64,000 nt of DNA, taken from assembly GCA_963942565.1 (NCBI GenBank), contig OZ012686.1, forward strand, positions 31,770,212 to 31,834,211. Direction: 5' to 3'. Below the pieces are notes generated by a model that was not told the origin of the DNA, ran no database searches, and saw only the letters and a program-made list of their open reading frames with translations. The DNA is from Maea johnstoni. Its lineage: Eukaryota; Annelida; Polychaeta; Spionida; Magelonidae. Shown piece by piece: positions 60,932-64,000 of this stretch (the stretch's first letter is position 1; every line of letters starts with the position of its first letter). The position numbers and the translations under genes were made by a program.

Positions 60932-61522
60932 GTTAGGCCTAAAAAAAGCTTGTTTCATCAGGGCTCAACATATAGCAGAGTCCCATCTCCCGGGAGATCT
61001 GAATTCCAAAAACAGCCCTGTCGGGCTACCTTAAGTTGGATTCAGGTAGTCCCGCTGGACTACCTGAATCCTGGGGACGTTACCCACTAAAATGGTACAA
61101 AATGGTAGCGAAAAAAAGAAAAATATAGCATCCCTTAAGCATGCAACCTACAAATTAGAAGAAAAAAGCATAATTACCATCACTAACATGTAAAGGGGGA
61201 AAAAGAACCTTTTTGCCTTTTTGGAATCAATGGCGGGGCTACCTAAAATGCTGGCGGGACTACCTGATTTTGGAGTCAGGTAGCCCCGCCAGCCCACCTG
61301 GTCCTTCTGGGGACCGTTGAGCCCTGTTCATGAAAAGGTCAAAAAAATATGGTACCTGTAGGTAGGCAAAATATTATTTTTATTGATTATTTTTTAGTTC
61401 AAAATTACATGTTTTATGATGATTGGGAGTTGGAAGGGCGATAATAAACTTTAAGGGTAGGGATTTTTTTGATTAAATACTTGTTAGGGTAGGGTTACAG
61501 GAAACAAACTACTTTTTTAAGC
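60932..61522 (+). mobile_element. GGCCTAAAAAAAG-family TIR element, copy 2, interrupted
   Basis: It starts TTAGGCCTAAAAAAAGCTTG and ends GGGTTACAGGAAACAAACTA, with interior GATTGGGAGTTGGAAGGGCG. A hAT-like element (60959-61326) splits it close to its left end, so the host copy is older than the hAT insertion. Confidence 0.75.
60959..61326 (+). mobile_element. hAT-like MITE (CAGGGCTCAAC family), copy 1
   Basis: The ends CAGGGCTCAAC and GTTGAGCCCTG are perfect inverted repeats. The interior holds paired arms around TAGTCCCGCTGGACTACCTG and GGTAGCCCCGCCAGCCCACC. A short TTCAT flank is shared on both sides. Confidence 0.85.
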
Positions 61523-62200
61523 ATTATATTCAGTTCTCTAAAAATATTCCAATTCATATCATTTGAAATGGTAGTTAACAACAATAAATGCTCCAGACAG
61601 GCTGGGATCTTTTGGTGACTGAGCAATAAAAAAAAATCTAGATTTAAATTTCATATACAAAGTATTTGAAATAGATAAATGTTATGAGCTCCACAAAATA
61701 GGGTTAGAGAAATGTTTGACTTAAAAAATGAGTTCCGCTATAAACAAGATTTTATCTTCCAAATTGGATCTGATAATTCTTATCTTTCTTTCTATGCTTA
61801 AACGAAAATATGCATGCAGAGATAAAGGTGGTCTAGAAATAAATAGTTTCAGATTCACCCACTAGATGTCCCACTAGATCATATACGTCATGCTACCAAT
61901 TCAGCAGTCAACAGCACTGCACTCTTTGCATACGGAATAACAGAATGAATGCCAGTGATAGAATGATCAAATAATAGTAGACAGGGATATGCTCCAGGAG
62001 CATGTGATTTTGCAACCAGACAGCGCTCAACAAATAGCATAGTCCTATCTCCCGGGGGATCTAAATTCCAAAAACAGCCCTGTCAGGCTACCTAAAGTTG
62101 GATTTAGGTAGTCCCATTGGACTACCTGAATCCTGAGGAAGTTCCGCACTAAAACACTACAAAATAATAGCAAAAAAAGTGGCGGTACTACCTAAAATGG

Positions 62201-62346
62201 CAGGGGTCCAGTTACACATTAGCCCGATAGCCCGAGGCTACAGAAAATTGTTTCGGGCTATAAGAATATTTGCCTTTGTAGCCCGGCTGGCTATAAGAAA
62301 AGATTGACATTTTTAGGTCATGCTCAGAGGAATAACAATACTATAA

Positions 62347-62399
<53 letters not shown>

Positions 62400-62473
62400 T
62401 GCAGCCCAACTTCCGATCGGAAGTTGGGCTTGGCCCATCTTAAGATGGGCTGGATCCGAAGTTGGGCTGCAAC

Positions 62474-62505
<32 letters not shown>

Positions 62506-62641
62506 AATTTAGAATAACCGAGTCAGCTCTTTTTTGTTTTTGGTTTTTAACAGGACTATGAGATTTTCTATTGGGCTATTAAGTTTTGGGAACCTATAGC
62601 CCGGCAGTCTTCCTCAGTTTCTTGCCGTAGCCTGACCCCTG
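62201..62641 (+). mobile_element. second hAT-like element nested in the first
   Basis: It starts CAGGGGTCCAGTTACAC and ends GTAGCCTGACCCCTG, flanked by AAATGG on both sides. Interior AGCCCGATAGCCCGAGGCTA and TATAGCCCGGCAG are inverted matches. A microsatellite-palindrome block lies in its centre. Confidence 0.8.
62350..62505 (+). repeat. TG/TA microsatellites enclosing a compound palindrome
   Basis: A TG run (about 62350-62393) and TATATAT precede a perfect 28 bp palindrome (62403-62430), a perfect 18 bp palindrome (62433-62450) and an outer 15 bp arm pair (62399-62413 with 62458-62472), then TATATA and TG again (to about 62505). Confidence 0.93.
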
Positions 62642-63169
62642 AAATGGTGGCGGGACTACCTGCTCTTGGGTTCAGGTAGGCCCGCCAGCCTACCTGGTCC
62701 TTCTGGGGATCGTCGTGCCCTGCCAGATGTTAAAAAATAATGGAGGCCAAGTTGGCAACTGGACGTATCAATTATTATGTGGAGCCTTTTGAATTTTTGT
62801 TTTTCAATTTTCGTCTCGCCTTATTATGTCTAGATAGTAGTGCCCCAAAATGCATTTCAAAGCAAATGTCTATTTAGAATTTTCAGTCTCCCCTAGCCTG
62901 GACAGTGTGTTTCTGGCACACTGTTAATGACGTGTTGCACATGCAGGGTTTTATTTACTCCTTAATTTAGAATCATGGGAGTGATGGGACCCAAATCTGC
63001 TCCTGCCTGAAAAGGTTATGGTCAATCTTTAAGAGAAGATCAAGAGGTTCATCCCAAGGAAGTTAAGCTGGGAGCAGTGTTGCTATTACTTTTAAGCTGG
63101 TCAGTAGTGAACTGCATGTGTAAAAAATTCAACTATCAAGCACTTCATAATATACGGCGGGAAATCAAT

Positions 63170-63408
63170 AAGGCCTAAAAAAAGTTGTTTGTTTCCTGTA
63201 ACCCTACCCTAACAAGTTTTTATTCAAAAAAATGCCTACCCTAAAGTTTTTTCCGCCCTCCCAACCCCCAATCAACGTAAAACATGCAAAAAACACACAT
63301 TATTGACCAAAAAAATAATTCCCCAAAAATTATTTTACCGACCTACCTACCCTATTTTTTTTCAGACCGTAACAGGAAACAAACAATTTCTTTTTTTGGG
63401 CCTAAGGC
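63170..63408 (+). mobile_element. GGCCTAAAAAAAG-family TIR element, copy 3 (best preserved)
   Basis: The left end AAGGCCTAAAAAAAGTTGTT and right end CTTTTTTTGGGCCTAAGG are inverted repeats of about 35 bp with few mismatches, both including GTTTCCTGT / ACAGGAAAC. Interior CTACCCTAA and CCGACCTACCTACCC. About 239 bp, no coding capacity. Superfamily unassigned. Confidence 0.82.
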
Positions 63409-64000
63409 TCTACCAGGGATGTCATACATGTATGTGCTTCAGCACATCAAACCTAATTAGATAATTGGTTTCACCATGTAGCAAGATACCAATTTTTTTT
63501 TATTCATTTCATATATATACACAAGTAACACATGATTACACATCTCAAAATCATTATGCTATCAGGCTGTTTCTTTGTGATGCTCATTTAGTCATTTTAC
63601 CTTAAACGTTTCCACCACATTGAATCACCAGCCAGAAATATATAGATCTGGACTACAGGTCAAAGAACTTATAACATTTTTATTTTCTTTGAACCTATTC
63701 TTAGCCTGTCACAACCCTTAATATCAAAATTTTAGGGTTTTTTCAGAAACAAAAGACCTAAAGACAGTTTTATTGTTGATCAAAGCCAGTTAAAACTCCA
63801 TTCCTCTTTACAGCAAGAAAGAAATACAAGTCTGTAACTATTTCACAATAGCACCAAAACGAGCAGCTTTAATTAACAAAGTTAAGATAAGACTGGTATA
63901 GGATAAGTTTGATAATTTGGTCCGCTTCTCCTTCCTATTACCTAATTAGTCATAAGTCGATATTCATAGGCACTAAAGAGTGTTATGTTGAATGCAGGCA

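Larger units (their letters stand above)
62021..62722 (+). mobile_element. hAT-like MITE (CAGGGCTCAAC family), copy 2, interrupted
   Basis: It begins GACAGCGCTCAACAAATAGC and ends CGTCGTGCCCTG, matching copy 1 (for example TCCAAAAACAGCCCTGTC). It is split by a second hAT-like element at 62201-62641. Confidence 0.8.
60871..64000 (-). other. upstream CoREST intron (runs out of the window)
   Basis: It contains the nested TIR elements at 60932-61522, 62021-62722 and 63170-63408. No ELM2 start, CpG-rich promoter or RNA gene was seen, so the 5' part of CoREST must lie further right. Confidence 0.75.

Overview
The window is animal genomic DNA carrying two convergent, intron-rich genes. The plus strand (1 to about 51,855) holds almost all of a conventional beta-spectrin gene, from the linker after the actin-binding domain to the stop codon and 3' UTR. 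The minus strand (about 53,046 to beyond 64,000) holds the C-terminal two thirds of a CoREST/RCOR corepressor gene; its 5' exons lie outside the window. A single beta-spectrin related to all vertebrate conventional betas, a CoREST that keeps a zinc finger absent from the vertebrate proteins as I recall them, a DIRS element and many small TIR elements suggest an invertebrate deuterostome. Amphioxus is my first guess, because repeats that straddle exon-intron junctions are a trait I recall being reported there; echinoderm or hemichordate remain possible.

Region by region: 1-25,913 holds 28 consecutive spectrin exons (1,797 codons, phases all consistent) encoding 17 spectrin repeats, including the ankyrin-binding repeats 14-15 and the tetramerisation repeat 17. 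25,914-45,282 holds the variable C-terminal linker: two optional exons (26,538 and 27,252), the standard exons at 29,317 and 29,783, and a run of small phase 1-1 cassettes (30,796; 31,715; 34,177; 35,204; 45,115) suited to alternative splicing. The last long intron (35,291-45,114) contains an apparently whole DIRS-type tyrosine-recombinase retrotransposon (37,999-44,832) in sense with the host gene. 46,682-48,939 encodes the PH domain and basic tail. 48,940-51,855 is the 3' UTR with two CTCF-like motifs. 51,856-53,045 is the short convergent intergenic gap. 53,046-60,870 (minus) is CoREST: 3' UTR, C-terminal Ser/His/Pro-rich tail, SANT2, linker, GATA-like zinc finger, and ELM2-end plus SANT1. 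60,871-64,000 is an upstream CoREST intron full of nested TIR elements.

The most unusual pattern is that about a dozen spectrin introns carry tandem copies whose unit straddles an exon-intron junction, so that each intron keeps a series of decayed copies of the exon edge with its donor or acceptor. A second theme is dense small DNA transposons: a TTAA-flanked piggyBac-like MITE family (six copies), a second TTAA element, hAT-like elements, a pogo/Tigger-like element nested in another TA-flanked element, and an unclassified family with GGCCTAAAAAAAG ends, several nested in one another and two lying within about 15 bp of splice donors.

The two genes do not work together directly: beta-spectrin is a cytoskeletal scaffold and CoREST a nuclear corepressor. 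Their adjacency is still notable, since vertebrate copies share chromosomes (SPTBN2 with RCOR2, SPTB with RCOR1), which would fit an ancient linkage.
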